Positions 1 to 8,313 of a DNA stretch of 64,000 nt are shown here, piece by piece. This stretch comes from Myxococcales bacterium UBA1238. GTDB lineage: Bacteria > Myxococcota_A > Bradymonadia > UBA7976 > UBA1532. Below the pieces are notes generated by a model that was given only the letters and a program-made list of their open reading frames with translations, was not told where the DNA came from and ran no database searches. Made by a program: the position numbers and the translations under genes. Location: positions 38,996 to 102,995 of the forward strand of contig DBWM01000037.1 of NCBI GenBank assembly GCA_002309015.1, written 5' to 3'. Position 1 is the stretch's first letter. The number at the start of each line of letters is the position of its first letter.

Positions 1-1
1 G

Positions 2-1066
2 GTTGGACGCGCGGGCCAGCCGCTCCTGATAAAAGCCCAAAGCCAGGATGTAACTCTTCAGATTCAAAGCGAAAATCTTCTTGAACAGGCTCACGGCGGG
101 GAGGGTCTGACGGAGGATCTGCTCATTCAAAAGCTTTGCGCCCTTGGAGGGACGCCCTTTGCGCTGCGCCGCTGCGAGATCGATCTCGAACCGGGTCTGC
201 ATCTCCCCGTCTCGATGCTCAAAGCCCTGAGGCGACAGCTGGTTTCGGCGCTTTCGGAACGCATCGCAGCGATGGCTCAGAACCCTGCCGACGAAACCCA
301 GCCATGGATCCCCTCCATCGAGCCTGCGGCAGAAAAGCCCCTCGAACTCTTTGTGCTCTGCCGCAACCTGGATCAGCTCAAAGCCGTTTTATCGTTTTAT
401 TCCAATGGTTTATGCATCACTCCCGAGCTCGATTTTGCAACTTCGGGTGAGCTTCAGGAAGCCTGTAACTGGCTTCAGAACTGCGACAGAACCGCACTCT
501 ACGCCTTGCCGCGCATCCATCTTGCAGGGGAAGATCCGCTCGGTTTCTATCGCAAAAAGATGCCTATCCACGGATTTTTATTGCGGAATTTGGGCGCACT
601 CGAAGCGGCAGAAGAGACTGGGCTTGCGATCCACGGCGATCCCTGCCTGAACGTGCGCAACCGGGCGAGCGCCGCGTTTTATTTAAACGCGGGTCTGCTC
701 ACCGTAGAAGGCGCCAACATTCTCGAAATTCCTGTGCAAAATCAAAGGGTTACCTTATACCGAAAACCGCCGCTCTTCCATATGCGCCATTGCCTCTTTG
801 CGCAGCATCTGGGCCGTCCCCGCGGCTGCGGGCAGGCCTGCCAAAGCCACAGCCTCAAACTGGAAGATCACCGCGGCCAACATCACCGACTGCTGCCGGG
901 CCCCCATTGCCGAAACACGATCTATCGGGAATCCCCCGAAACTTTTGATGCTCATCTGGCGATTTTAAAGGGGATTCGTCAGCTTCGCATCGAACTGACC
1001 GACGAAGAGGCGGTGGAAAGACTGCTCACTGAACAATGCCGTCAAATCCTGTCCCAAACGCGCTGA
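2..1066 (+). CDS. U32-family peptidase, DUF3656-containing (5' end outside window)
   Basis: The frame is open from base 2, so the gene begins upstream of the window. The visible part starts in a DUF3656-like region (GGTPFALRRCEIDL, then HLPVSMLKALRR), which in this family follows the catalytic U32 domain. It continues into the C-terminal U32-like half, with the Cys-rich signature HCLFAQHL...CGQACQSH...GPHCRNTIY. Four spaced cysteines of this kind are typical of U32 proteins, some of which, like RlhA, modify 23S rRNA instead of cutting collagen. Which U32 subgroup this is cannot be told because the N-terminal domain is missing. The chorismate mutase gene downstream starts 31 bases before this stop. 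Confidence 0.8.
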   Translation, partial: VGRAGQPLLIKAQSQDVTLQIQSENLLEQAHGGEGLTEDLLIQKLCALGGTPFALRRCEIDLEPGLHLPVSMLKALRRQLVSALSERIAAMAQNPADETQPWIPSIEPAAEKPLELFVLCRNLDQLKAVLSFYSNGLCITPELDFATSGELQEACNWLQNCDRTALYALPRIHLAGEDPLGFYRKKMPIHGFLLRNLGALEAAEETGLAIHGDPCLNVRNRASAAFYLNAGLLTVEGANILEIPVQNQRVTLYRKPPLFHMRHCLFAQHLGRPRGCGQACQSHSLKLEDHRGQHHRLLPGPHCRNTIYRESPETFDAHLAILKGIRQLRIELTDEEAVERLLTEQCRQILSQTR

Positions 1067-1302
1067 CTGCATTGCGGCAGCGCATCGACGAGATCGACCG
1101 CGCGATCATCGCTCTCGGTCTGGAACGCCTTGAAATTGCAGAACAAATTGGGCTTCAAAAGAAAGCAGCCCAGCTGCCGTTGCGCAATGAACAGCGGGAA
1201 GCGGAGGTACTCGAAGGTTACAGGGAGGCGGGACTGGAGGCGGTGGGGCGCGCTTTGATCGATGCGGCGGTCAGACGGCAGAAAGCGAAAAACGCTTACT
1301 GA
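1036..1302 (+). CDS. Monofunctional chorismate mutase (AroQ type)
   Basis: This 88-residue protein matches a single AroQ-class chorismate mutase domain, which rearranges chorismate to prephenate for Phe and Tyr synthesis. It has the N-terminal helix LRQRIDEIDRAIIALGLERL with its catalytic-type arginine, then IAEQIGLQKK, then RNEQREAEVLEGYR. No prephenate dehydratase, dehydrogenase or DAHP synthase domain is attached. The start overlaps the U32 gene by 31 bases and has no strong ribosome site, so translational coupling is likely. It ends 7 bases inside the convergent gene's end. Confidence 0.78.
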   Translation: MPSNPVPNALTALRQRIDEIDRAIIALGLERLEIAEQIGLQKKAAQLPLRNEQREAEVLEGYREAGLEAVGRALIDAAVRRQKAKNAY

Positions 1303-2342
1303 GCGGAGGGATAGAAGGTCTCGAATGAGGCGCTCAGGAGCAGGCCGTTCTGGACTTGCCATTCATCGAGCACAAAGGGAATGCGCTTGGCGTCGAGGGT
1401 GTAGTCGACCGAGAGCCATTTGGAGAGCTTGACGCCCACCTTGGCCTTAAACTCGATGTTGGTCAGCTCTAAACCTTCCAAATCATTGGGGTTATCGGCG
1501 TTGTAAACGAACGGATGCAGGATGTTCAGGCCTGCAGACCAGAAAATGTATTCGGTGGCGTGCCCTTCAACCTCAGCATCGATTTCAATACCGAGCTCCT
1601 GGGTGGATTCCAGCTTTTGGAATTCCACTGCGTCCGTATCGCCGTCATCGTTCAATGCATAGCCGTCGCGCGCCACGATCTCCTGCGCACCAGCACCCAG
1701 GGTGAAGGTGGCTTTGATCGTCTTGTTCTCTACAGGACGCGCAAAAAAGCCTGCGCTTTGGCGGAGTTGCATGGGATCAAAGGGATTTGCAAAGGTGTAG
1801 GCTTCCTCGGCTTCCAGATCGCGGGCCTTACCGGGCTGATCCGAAAACACCAGACGCGTGGGCTCTGCGTAAATCACCTGGCTCTTTAAAATCTGCGATT
1901 GCAGGCGAGCGCGGGCAAAGGGACCCATCCAGGGCAGCGAAGCGAGCGAATAAAGGTAAGAAGTGCGGAAATCCAGGTTATCGGCGGTCTTGATGAAGGC
2001 GTCGATGACCGGCGTGCGCGTCTGCTGATGGGTGATGTTGAGGCTGTTCAGCCATTCGTGGCGCCCGTGCTTGTAGTTGGCCTTGCCGTCGAACACGAGT
2101 CCCAACTGGAACGTGGTACCATCCGAAACCGCTCCCGCCACATGGCGCATATCGGTCAGCGAAGCCGAGCTGCCCAACTGAACCCCCAGATTCCATCCAT
2201 CGGGCTTGGCCGCTTCGCCTTCCATGGCCGCCTTCTTGGCTTCCATTTCGGCCACAACTTCATCTTTTTTAATGAGGCCATCCTGTCCAAACGCGGTGTT
2301 GGCGGCAAGCAGCGTCAGCAAACAAAGCGAACTTTTACGCAT
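1296..2342 (-). CDS. Secreted protein, probable outer-membrane beta-barrel (DUF3078-like)
   Basis: A 348-residue protein with a clean signal peptide (MRKSSLCLLTLLAANTAFGQ). A short charged helix (EVVAEMEAKKAAMEGE) follows, then alternating hydrophobic/polar strands rich in Trp, Tyr and Phe, such as WNLGVQLGSSASL, HEWLNSLNITHQ and LSKWLSVDYTLDAKR. It ends in a Phe/Tyr-containing strand, as outer-membrane barrels do. The pattern (W..G..., wxNsL, kTaDnLdFrTsYlY) resembles DUF3078 proteins; that assignment is from memory of the family and not certain. GGAGC lies 8 bases before the ATG. No substrate can be inferred. Confidence 0.7.
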   Translation of the reverse strand: MRKSSLCLLTLLAANTAFGQDGLIKKDEVVAEMEAKKAAMEGEAAKPDGWNLGVQLGSSASLTDMRHVAGAVSDGTTFQLGLVFDGKANYKHGRHEWLNSLNITHQQTRTPVIDAFIKTADNLDFRTSYLYSLASLPWMGPFARARLQSQILKSQVIYAEPTRLVFSDQPGKARDLEAEEAYTFANPFDPMQLRQSAGFFARPVENKTIKATFTLGAGAQEIVARDGYALNDDGDTDAVEFQKLESTQELGIEIDAEVEGHATEYIFWSAGLNILHPFVYNADNPNDLEGLELTNIEFKAKVGVKLSKWLSVDYTLDAKRIPFVLDEWQVQNGLLLSASFETFYPSAQ

Positions 2343-2411
2343 AAGTTAAGCTCCATCAAAAGCGATAGCGGACTTTTACTGCATTTATGCAAAGAGGGCC
2401 AGAAAGGCGGG

Positions 2412-2437
2412 TGCATGCTGCAGCGAGGCAGCATGCA
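2412..2437 (-). terminator. Perfect 10-bp hairpin downstream of the small HHH-like gene
   Basis: TGCATGCTGC and GCAGCATGCA form a perfect 10-bp stem with a 6-base loop, 11 bases after the stop of the 70-residue gene and 70 bases before the barrel gene start on the same strand. No T-run follows, so it is either a weak terminator or an attenuating or mRNA-stabilising hairpin between the two genes. Confidence 0.4.
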
Positions 2438-2448
2438 AGTAGAGGTAA

Positions 2449-2661
2449 TTACTCCTCTTTTTCGGCCAGGATGGCGATGGCGCGGGCCCATTTGAAGAAG
2501 CGCAGGTTGGCCATCTGACCGATGGTCGAAATCTTGAAGGCTTCCTTTAAAAGTTCAGCCTGACGGGGAGAAACGCCCTGGAAAGCTTCGATGGGGGCAT
2601 CGAGGAGTTCTTTGAGGGACTTGTTTTCATATTCTTTATCGAGAGCGTGATTGAGATTCAT
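2449..2661 (-). CDS. Small helix-hairpin-helix-like protein
   Basis: A 70-residue protein with no recognised family name. Its middle (IEAFQGVSPRQAELLKEAF, then KISTIGQMA) reads like a helix-hairpin-helix of the type in DUF4332 or polymerase fingers (GVxPxxAxxLxEAxxIxTIxxLA). It is followed by a basic/aromatic helix (FFKWARAI). It may bind nucleic acid, but this is inference from a short motif. It transcribes toward the beta-barrel gene and is divergent from the DTW-domain gene. Confidence 0.7.
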   Translation of the reverse strand: MNLNHALDKEYENKSLKELLDAPIEAFQGVSPRQAELLKEAFKISTIGQMANLRFFKWARAIAILAEKEE

Positions 2662-2750
2662 CGTTTTTGACCTTTCTACGTAACGTCCGCCCCTATCATG
2701 ACCGCGTGAGCGCCTTGCGTCAAAGCAAAAAATTCATATGCTCGCCCGCC

Positions 2751-3407
2751 ATGAGCGCGAAATGTCCAAGATGCCCCAAATGCGGCCTTCAGGCCGATCT
2801 CTGCCTCTGCAAACTGGTCCAACCCATTCACGTGCAAACGCGCGTCGTCGTCATCGCCCATTTTAAGGAGCTCGCGCGCACCAGCAACACCGGCCGGCTG
2901 GTGCCCATCTGCCTGGAACGAGGCGAACTGCGGAAGCGCGGGCTGCCCATGCAGGCGACCGATGTCTCTGGATTGATCTCCGATCGCAGTTACTGGCTGT
3001 ATCCGGGAGAAGAGGCGCAGACGCTGACGCCCGAAGTCACAAAAGATGGCCCCATCACCCTCATCGTGCCCGACGGCAACTGGACGCAGGCGGGCAAGAT
3101 GCGACATCGCGAACCGGAGCTCGCACATCTGCCACAACTGAAGCTTCCTCCAGGCCCCCCCTCGCGCTATCGGTTGAGAAAATCTCCCGATATTTACAGG
3201 GTTTCGACGCTTGAAGCGATCGCTAGGGCGCTCGGTATTTTAGAGGGGGAAGAAGTTCAGAAAGCGGTGGAAGCGGTGTTTGATTTGATGGTCGAGCGGA
3301 CGCTCTGGACGCGGGGCAAGCTCGATGCCGACGAGGCTCAGATCCCTGAGGACGTGCGGCATCGAAGCGGATTGTGGGATGAGCTCATCGCCAAGATGCA
3401 GCAGTAA
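2751..3407 (+). CDS. DTW-domain tRNA-uridine aminocarboxypropyltransferase
   Basis: The protein has the N-terminal zinc cluster CPRCPKCGLQADLCLCK and the signature PDGNWTQAGKM, the DTW motif in its D-G-N-W variant. DTW proteins (TapT/YfiP, TuaA) transfer the 3-amino-3-carboxypropyl group of SAM to a tRNA uridine, giving acp3U. YRLRKSPD and VSTLEAIARAL also fit the family. A longer frame exists from a TTG at 2667, but the ATG at 2751 puts the Cys cluster at the N-terminus as in relatives, so it was chosen. The exact tRNA position modified cannot be inferred. Confidence 0.85.
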   Translation: MSAKCPRCPKCGLQADLCLCKLVQPIHVQTRVVVIAHFKELARTSNTGRLVPICLERGELRKRGLPMQATDVSGLISDRSYWLYPGEEAQTLTPEVTKDGPITLIVPDGNWTQAGKMRHREPELAHLPQLKLPPGPPSRYRLRKSPDIYRVSTLEAIARALGILEGEEVQKAVEAVFDLMVERTLWTRGKLDADEAQIPEDVRHRSGLWDELIAKMQQ

Positions 3408-3415
3408 CACCGGCG

Positions 3416-3763
3416 TCAGTCGATGGAGATCTCGATGCGGCGGGGCTTGGGGGCTGCGGCTTTGGGCAGCTGGAGCGTCAGCACACCGCGATTCATCGAG
3501 GCGTGAATCTGGTTGGCGTCGATTTCGCGGGGCACCAGGAAGCGGCGTTCATATTGCACGGCGGGCGTGATTTCCGTCGCTTCGCGGCGCGCCTTCAGCT
3601 GGATCTGACCCTTTTCGATGCTCAAATCGACCTTCGACACATCGACACCCGGCAGATCGGCGAGAAGCAGGAACGCTTCCTCAGATTCCAGGACATCGAC
3701 TGCAGGTTGAACGTGATACAGCTTTTCAGTTTTTTCGGCCTTAGCAACTTGTGTTTGTGACAT
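3416..3763 (-). CDS. Small heat-shock protein, Hsp20/alpha-crystallin
   Basis: A 115-residue ATP-independent holdase made almost only of the alpha-crystallin domain: LLLADLPGVDVSKVDLSI, YERRFLVPREID, and the closing A-x-x-x-x-GVLTLQLPK motif (MNRGVLTLQLPK). The N-terminal arm is only about 18 residues and the C-terminal I-x-I motif is present (IEISI). GGGAG precedes the ATG by 9 bases. It lies 29 bases downstream of a second hsp20 gene on the same strand, so the two probably form one stress-induced operon. Paired class A and B Hsp20s often co-assemble. Confidence 0.9.
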   Translation of the reverse strand: MSQTQVAKAEKTEKLYHVQPAVDVLESEEAFLLLADLPGVDVSKVDLSIEKGQIQLKARREATEITPAVQYERRFLVPREIDANQIHASMNRGVLTLQLPKAAAPKPRRIEISID

Positions 3764-3792
3764 GATCGCATCTCCCTTCTGCTTAATGAGTC

Positions 3793-4218
3793 TTAATGAA
3801 TCGAAACCGGAATCTGTCTCGGCAACGCAGTCTTGGCTTTCTTTAAGCGCAGGCAGAGCACACCGTTCTGCAACTTTGCAGTGACTGCGTTCTCATCGAC
3901 AGAGGTCGGCAGCGAGAAGGTTCGCGTAAACTTGAACGGACGGCGCTCTGAAACCAGCACGCGCTGCCCTTCCTGAGGTTCAATCTTACGTATCGCCGAA
4001 ATCGTCAGCAGATCTTCGTGCAATGTGATCTCGAGATCCTGCTCAGACACACCCGGAAGATCCGCTGTAATCACAACTTCATCTTCTGTCTCATGCATGT
4101 CAAAGCCTGTTCTCACCTGGTTGAGGCTTTGAGGCGCATGAAATGCTTGCTCCAGGCGGCGTTGAAGCTCGTCGGCCCAAGACATGGAACGATCAAAATC
4201 GTCAAAGCTGAAAAACAT
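3793..4218 (-). CDS. Small heat-shock protein, Hsp20/alpha-crystallin
   Basis: A 141-residue Hsp20 with a Phe-rich N-terminal arm (MFFSFDDFDRSMSWADEL), the alpha-crystallin domain (ITADLPGVSEQDLEITL, FTRTFSLPTSVD) and the LQNGVLCLRLKK motif, ending with an I-P-V-S-I tail. The frame can be read from a TTG at 4230, but that codon is part of a strong ribosome site (GGAGGTG) placed 4 bases before the ATG at 4218, so the ATG is the start. It is the first gene of the two-gene hsp20 operon. No CIRCE element or clear heat-shock promoter was recognised upstream. Confidence 0.9.
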   Translation of the reverse strand: MFFSFDDFDRSMSWADELQRRLEQAFHAPQSLNQVRTGFDMHETEDEVVITADLPGVSEQDLEITLHEDLLTISAIRKIEPQEGQRVLVSERRPFKFTRTFSLPTSVDENAVTAKLQNGVLCLRLKKAKTALPRQIPVSIH

Positions 4219-4367
4219 ATGCACCTCCAATGACTATCTGTTAGTAAACGGTAACCACCCGTTCTTGCGACGGTTTTTATCACATCGTTTGGGTGGCTTC
4301 TCATCACGCCGAAAAAGATAAGGCAGAGTCTTTGAGCGTCAAGGGAGGGCAGAAATTTTTTTGCAGC

Positions 4368-6182
4368 TCAGCGTCGTTTTTTGCGTAAGCAGGCGGGAAT
4401 CAAAAGGAATCCAAAAATCCACGGCGTTGCAGGCTGGCCGCCGACCGAACATCCGGCAGCATTTGCGGTGGGTTTAATGCGTATGAGACCTCCGTCTGTG
4501 ATCTCATCCTCACTGTTTTCTGATCCGCCCTGGTTTTCGCCGTTGTTTGTATCAATGGGTTCCACTTGATGTCCATTTCCATCGAAATCTGTCGTTGAGT
4601 GTCCACCATCGCGGTTTTCTCCGGGAGATTGCCCTCCGTCATTTTCCGAAGGGTCTTTCCCGCTGTCGATCGATACATTGGCGTCGCCCGAAGGGCCATT
4701 TCCGCTGTCGATCGATACATTGGCGTCGCCCGAAGCGTCGTTTCCGCTGTCAATCGATACAATCGCGTCACCCGAAGCATCATTTCCGGCGTCAAAACCG
4801 CTTTGAGCGTCTCCGGCATCAAAATTCCCGGAGTCTTCGACCTCTGAGTCAGCCGGAACGATGATTTCCGCGTCCAGAGAGGCGTCGGGGGGTTCCGAAG
4901 CGTCATTTCCGCCGGCATCAGCGAGTTCGGAATCTGCGGGCAGCGAAGCGTCCTGCGGGGGAGCGGGACAGTCGGAGGCGTAGAGGCAATAGCGCTTGGA
5001 ACCAGAGGCGCGGCAGCAGGCACCGGGCATATCGCTGCAGGCTTCAGAGCCCTCGCAGCTGCGCGTGCAGTAACCGGAGACGCAATCGGTGGCATAGAAC
5101 GCGAGGTTGCACCAATGGCTGGCCGAATCGCAGGCGGCGCCCAGGCTCCCTTCGAATTCATACTCGGGGGTTCGGTTGCAGGAGGCGGAGCGCGGGGCAA
5201 AATCGACGGTCAGTTCGTAGCCGCCGGCCTTCTCGGTGCCGTTCGAAACGTAAGTATCGACGATGACGTAATAGACGCCGCAGTTGACCTCGGCGGATGT
5301 GCTGTGATCGTGGCGGGCGAGGCAATCGCGCTCGGCCAAGTTGGCGTAGATATGCACGTCGACGTCGACGCCGGTGTCTTCCTGGACCGAGGCCACCAGG
5401 GTGCCGGGCTGACTCAATTGCACACGGTAAATCTGCTCGGGTCCGGTCTCGTTCGTGTTCGGGGATGCGGCGCAGTAATCGAAGGCGCGGCTTGGGGCGC
5501 CGGAAGTATTGCCGCGTGCGCTGAAGGGGAAGCTGTTGATCGCGATGGGCTGGTCGACGGTGCCGGTGGGATCGCCTGCGGGGCCGTCTTCGATGTTGTC
5601 ATAGCGCACCGACTTGTATCCGTCGACGTAACTCCAGGTCTTCGTGAAGGTGGGATGCACGTTTTTGCCGGAAGCTTCGTACATGTAGGGTGCGCCGTCG
5701 GATTTGTAATGCGAAAACAGGATCACGTGGGAGCCGGCATCGTTAAACGCATCGCCGCGGAGCATCGAGTATTTGTCGATCTCGGTTGTGATGTCGGGAA
5801 TCCTCGATGTGGTGTAGCGCCCCGACCTCCAGCATTGGTTGACGAAGCCGGAGCAGTCGAGACCCGACGTGCAGCTGAGGACACCGTGACGGCTGTGGGA
5901 TCCGGCGGCGTTGCCCTGGCTGATTTCTTTATCGAAGGTATGGAGCGACATCCAGCCGCCCCAGTCGTAGGGCAGGCTCATGTGATCGCCCACGATGTAA
6001 TCGGAGCTGTAATTGGAAGAGCAGCTCGCCACCAGGTTTTCGGCCGAGCAATGCCACGGGTGATTGACCACCGCCTTTGCGCGCGTCATCACTTCCTGCC
6101 GGGGGATCGCCCAGACCGCAGCGGGCAGCATCAAAATCGCGAGGCCTTGAAGCGTGAAGCAAAGCGACTTCTGAAACATCAC
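4368..6182 (-). CDS. NlpC/P60-like secreted protein with PPC-like domain and MYXO-CTERM tail
   Basis: 604 residues. A signal peptide (cleavage near AVWA-IP, residue 25) precedes a Cys-protease-like domain with SGLDCSGFV (Cys110) and DAGSHVILFSHY (His152), the pairing of NlpC/P60 peptidases that cut peptidoglycan peptides. A beta-sandwich resembling a pre-peptidase C-terminal domain spans about 205-330, then a Cys-rich segment (about 335-405). A long Asp/Ser/Gly linker (about 410-570) contains 14-residue repeats. The end is a MYXO-CTERM-type tail: AAGCS, a hydrophobic helix, then RKKRR. It overlaps the upstream lipoprotein gene by 4 bases. It is likely anchored or sorted at the cell surface; the substrate is unknown. 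Confidence 0.8.
   Translation of the reverse strand: MMFQKSLCFTLQGLAILMLPAAVWAIPRQEVMTRAKAVVNHPWHCSAENLVASCSSNYSSDYIVGDHMSLPYDWGGWMSLHTFDKEISQGNAAGSHSRHGVLSCTSGLDCSGFVNQCWRSGRYTTSRIPDITTEIDKYSMLRGDAFNDAGSHVILFSHYKSDGAPYMYEASGKNVHPTFTKTWSYVDGYKSVRYDNIEDGPAGDPTGTVDQPIAINSFPFSARGNTSGAPSRAFDYCAASPNTNETGPEQIYRVQLSQPGTLVASVQEDTGVDVDVHIYANLAERDCLARHDHSTSAEVNCGVYYVIVDTYVSNGTEKAGGYELTVDFAPRSASCNRTPEYEFEGSLGAACDSASHWCNLAFYATDCVSGYCTRSCEGSEACSDMPGACCRASGSKRYCLYASDCPAPPQDASLPADSELADAGGNDASEPPDASLDAEIIVPADSEVEDSGNFDAGDAQSGFDAGNDASGDAIVSIDSGNDASGDANVSIDSGNGPSGDANVSIDSGKDPSENDGGQSPGENRDGGHSTTDFDGNGHQVEPIDTNNGENQGGSENSEDEITDGGLIRIKPTANAAGCSVGGQPATPWIFGFLLIPACLRKKRR
4661..4786 (-). repeat. Three 42-bp tandem repeats inside the Asp/Ser linker
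   Basis: Units 4661-4702, 4703-4744 and 4745-4786 each encode one 14-residue repeat of the type SIDSGNDASGDAxV. Units 1 and 2 are almost identical and unit 3 has drifted at a handful of bases. The unit length equals that of the extragenic arrays elsewhere in the window, but the sequence is not clearly related. Confidence 0.9.
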
Positions 6183-7132
6183 TTCCTCCTTTGCAGCAGG
6201 ACGCGGCGCACCGTGAGATCGGCTTCGCGCGGCATCAGCTGATAAATCAGCGCCCCCGAAACCACCGGCACCACCGCAAACTCTGTCCGTGGCACATACC
6301 AGAGATCGCTCTCCACGGGCGCCTCATCGATCAGACGCCCAGAATCGTCGTAAAGCGCGAGCCAGCGGGCGACCTTCCCCTGGTCAAACTCGAGCATCAG
6401 CACCGCAAGATCCTGCGCCACCGGTTTTAGGAGCACCGCCGACATCAGGCGCCCGCGATCCGCCGGCAAATCGAGCACAACATGCCGCTCCTCGTCTTTT
6501 CCAAGCGGCGTCCAGAGTTCCGCACGCCCATCGGCCACCCGCGTCTGGAATCTCGCCCCCTGAGGCCCCGGAATCCCCTTTTTTTGCGTCGAAAGGAGCG
6601 ATGGCCAGAGCAGGCGCAAATCTTTTGAGCCCAGACTGAACGTGTTCTGATAACTGCCCACCATCAAAAGCTCGCTGCCCTGAGGCTCCAGGCGATCGAT
6701 GGCGAGCGCTTTGGGCAACTCGACCTCTTCGAGCATCTCGCCCGTCTTTTGATGCAGCGCCCAGGCCCTGTGATTGAGGAAGCTCACCGCCCAAAGGCGA
6801 TCTTCCTCGAGGGCCAGGCCTTCCACCCCAGGCGGCAGCGCCAGCTGCGCCACAACCCCCTGCGGACCCACGGAGAGCGCGCGGCGATTCAGCTGATCGA
6901 GCACGAACACCGCGTTTTTGCTGGCGGCGATGGCGGTGGGCCCTTCGGGCAGCTGATCTTCGCCTCCAGGCCAGGCGGTCGCCTGCTCCCACGTCAAATG
7001 AATCTCGGCTTTTGCGCCGAGTGCCTGCATCGCGCCCGAAACGGCGGCCGCATTTTGAGCATGATCGACCGACGGCGCCTCTTCCTCACAAGAAAAGCAG
7101 CAAGCCGCTGCCACAAGTAAGAGTCGTTTCAC
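6179..7132 (-). CDS. Putative lipoprotein with beta-propeller-like repeats
   Basis: 317 residues starting at a GTG with a G-rich ribosome site (GGGGGG) about 8 bases upstream. The N-terminus is a short hydrophobic signal ending in CFSC-EEE, a weak lipobox, so outer-membrane lipidation is possible. The body has repeating strand patterns typical of a propeller or NHL/SMP-30-like fold (PTAIAASKNAVFVLDQLNRR, GVEGLALEEDRLWAV). No enzyme motif was recognised. It lies 45 bases after the CPBP protease gene and overlaps the MYXO-CTERM protein gene by 4 bases, so all three should be one operon. Confidence 0.65.
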   Translation of the reverse strand: MKRLLLVAAACCFSCEEEAPSVDHAQNAAAVSGAMQALGAKAEIHLTWEQATAWPGGEDQLPEGPTAIAASKNAVFVLDQLNRRALSVGPQGVVAQLALPPGVEGLALEEDRLWAVSFLNHRAWALHQKTGEMLEEVELPKALAIDRLEPQGSELLMVGSYQNTFSLGSKDLRLLWPSLLSTQKKGIPGPQGARFQTRVADGRAELWTPLGKDEERHVVLDLPADRGRLMSAVLLKPVAQDLAVLMLEFDQGKVARWLALYDDSGRLIDEAPVESDLWYVPRTEFAVVPVVSGALIYQLMPREADLTVRRVLLQRRK

Positions 7133-7177
7133 AGAAATCCCCCCATGAAAACCTGAATCAGACTAACATGCAGGGCC

Positions 7178-8230
7178 TTATGCGTAAAAGAGCGCAGCGA
7201 ACTCGACCAGTAAATTGCAGGATGCGTGAAAGCAGACCGAAGCGAAGAGTCCGCCCGTGGCCGAACGCATGACGCCAAAGAGCAGGCTCGGAAAGAAGAC
7301 CGCAAGGCGGGCGGGATGCGGGATGGTGGCGATGTGACCCAGCGCAAAAAGCGCGCTCGTAAGCAGCAGGCTCGCGATGTTGAGTTCGATGCCCAGAATG
7401 CGGCGCTTCCGGCCCAGAATCCCGTCGAATCGCGTCTGAAGATAGCCCCGGTAAAAAACTTCCTCGGGCAAAGCGACCAGAAGCAGCTGCACCAGGATCG
7501 CGTTCAGGATCCAAAAGAAGCTGCGCTCCGCCTGATAGGGCACGACCTCCGCCTCCGACTTCGAAGCCCCGAGACGCAGCATCTGCGGATGGACGCGGAG
7601 CCCATCGATCTCCGCATCGAGCGAAATCCGCGATCCGCTCTGCCGCGCCTTCACCCTGCCCGCGTTTTGCCCCTCGATTTCGAGCGTATCGCCCAAAAGC
7701 TGCGCATGCTGCTGCCCGAAAACCGGATCCCAGTCGCCGTCGCCCCAAAAGCGCGCTTTGAGTTGCTGCCCCGGCTGCAGCCGCCAGCTCAGGCAAAACG
7801 TCTCGCGGTTTAACGAAAGGCTGATCTCGCCGGGATTTAAGGATTCCGGGGCATCTTCGAGTTCCTGCGGCCAGCGGTCGGGATGCATATGCGCAGAGCT
7901 GAACTCGCGGTTTGAAACATGGATCTGCCAGAAGTGATAGCCCGCCACGTAAGGCGGAAACACGAGGATTGCGGCGAGGGCGAAGACTTTAAAGTCGAAC
8001 GCTTTAGGCTGTCTGCGCAGTCCGAATTGCAGCAGATCTTCTCCCCTTCGCTGAAGGAGTTCGAGCGGCAGATACAAAAACATCGCCGCAACCAAAGGCA
8101 GCGCGTATCCCTGAAACCAGGGCAGCGCCGATTGCAGGCGCGTGAGCACCACCGTCACCACCACCGTGACCCCGTAAACGAGGGCCGCCTCCAAACCCGG
8201 CCTGCGCGCGCGACCGTCAGACTCCGCCAT
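7178..8230 (-). CDS. CPBP-family glutamic intramembrane protease, candidate myxosortase
   Basis: 350 residues. The C-terminal membrane half carries the three CPBP (CAAX protease/bacteriocin-processing) motifs: PEEVFYRGYLQTR with Glu256, Glu257 and Arg261; FALGH with His299; FHASCN with His335 and Asn339. Two or three membrane segments lie before residue 100 (VVVTVVLT, VAAMFLYLP, FALAAILVFPP). A soluble insert of about 130 residues (about 105-235) sits between the two membrane parts. CPBP proteases of Myxococcota (MrtC, MrtP, MrtX) are known to process MYXO-CTERM tails. Here the gene heads an operon that ends in a MYXO-CTERM protein, so a myxosortase role is the best inference. GAGG precedes the ATG. 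Confidence 0.82.
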   Translation of the reverse strand: MAESDGRARRPGLEAALVYGVTVVVTVVLTRLQSALPWFQGYALPLVAAMFLYLPLELLQRRGEDLLQFGLRRQPKAFDFKVFALAAILVFPPYVAGYHFWQIHVSNREFSSAHMHPDRWPQELEDAPESLNPGEISLSLNRETFCLSWRLQPGQQLKARFWGDGDWDPVFGQQHAQLLGDTLEIEGQNAGRVKARQSGSRISLDAEIDGLRVHPQMLRLGASKSEAEVVPYQAERSFFWILNAILVQLLLVALPEEVFYRGYLQTRFDGILGRKRRILGIELNIASLLLTSALFALGHIATIPHPARLAVFFPSLLFGVMRSATGGLFASVCFHASCNLLVEFAALFYA

Positions 8231-8313
8231 CTTTCAACCTCATCTCGTCTGCCAACCTCCGAATGCCCTCGCAGGCCTTGTTCCCAAAAGCAAAGCCCGG
8301 CAGACTCGCGATC

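Noticed and set aside
5115..6242. Plus-strand frame of 375 codons opposite the NlpC-like gene
   Set aside because: It mirrors a gene with signal peptide, catalytic motif and MYXO-CTERM tail; its own product has no recognisable domain and is Gly/Val-rich shadow coding.
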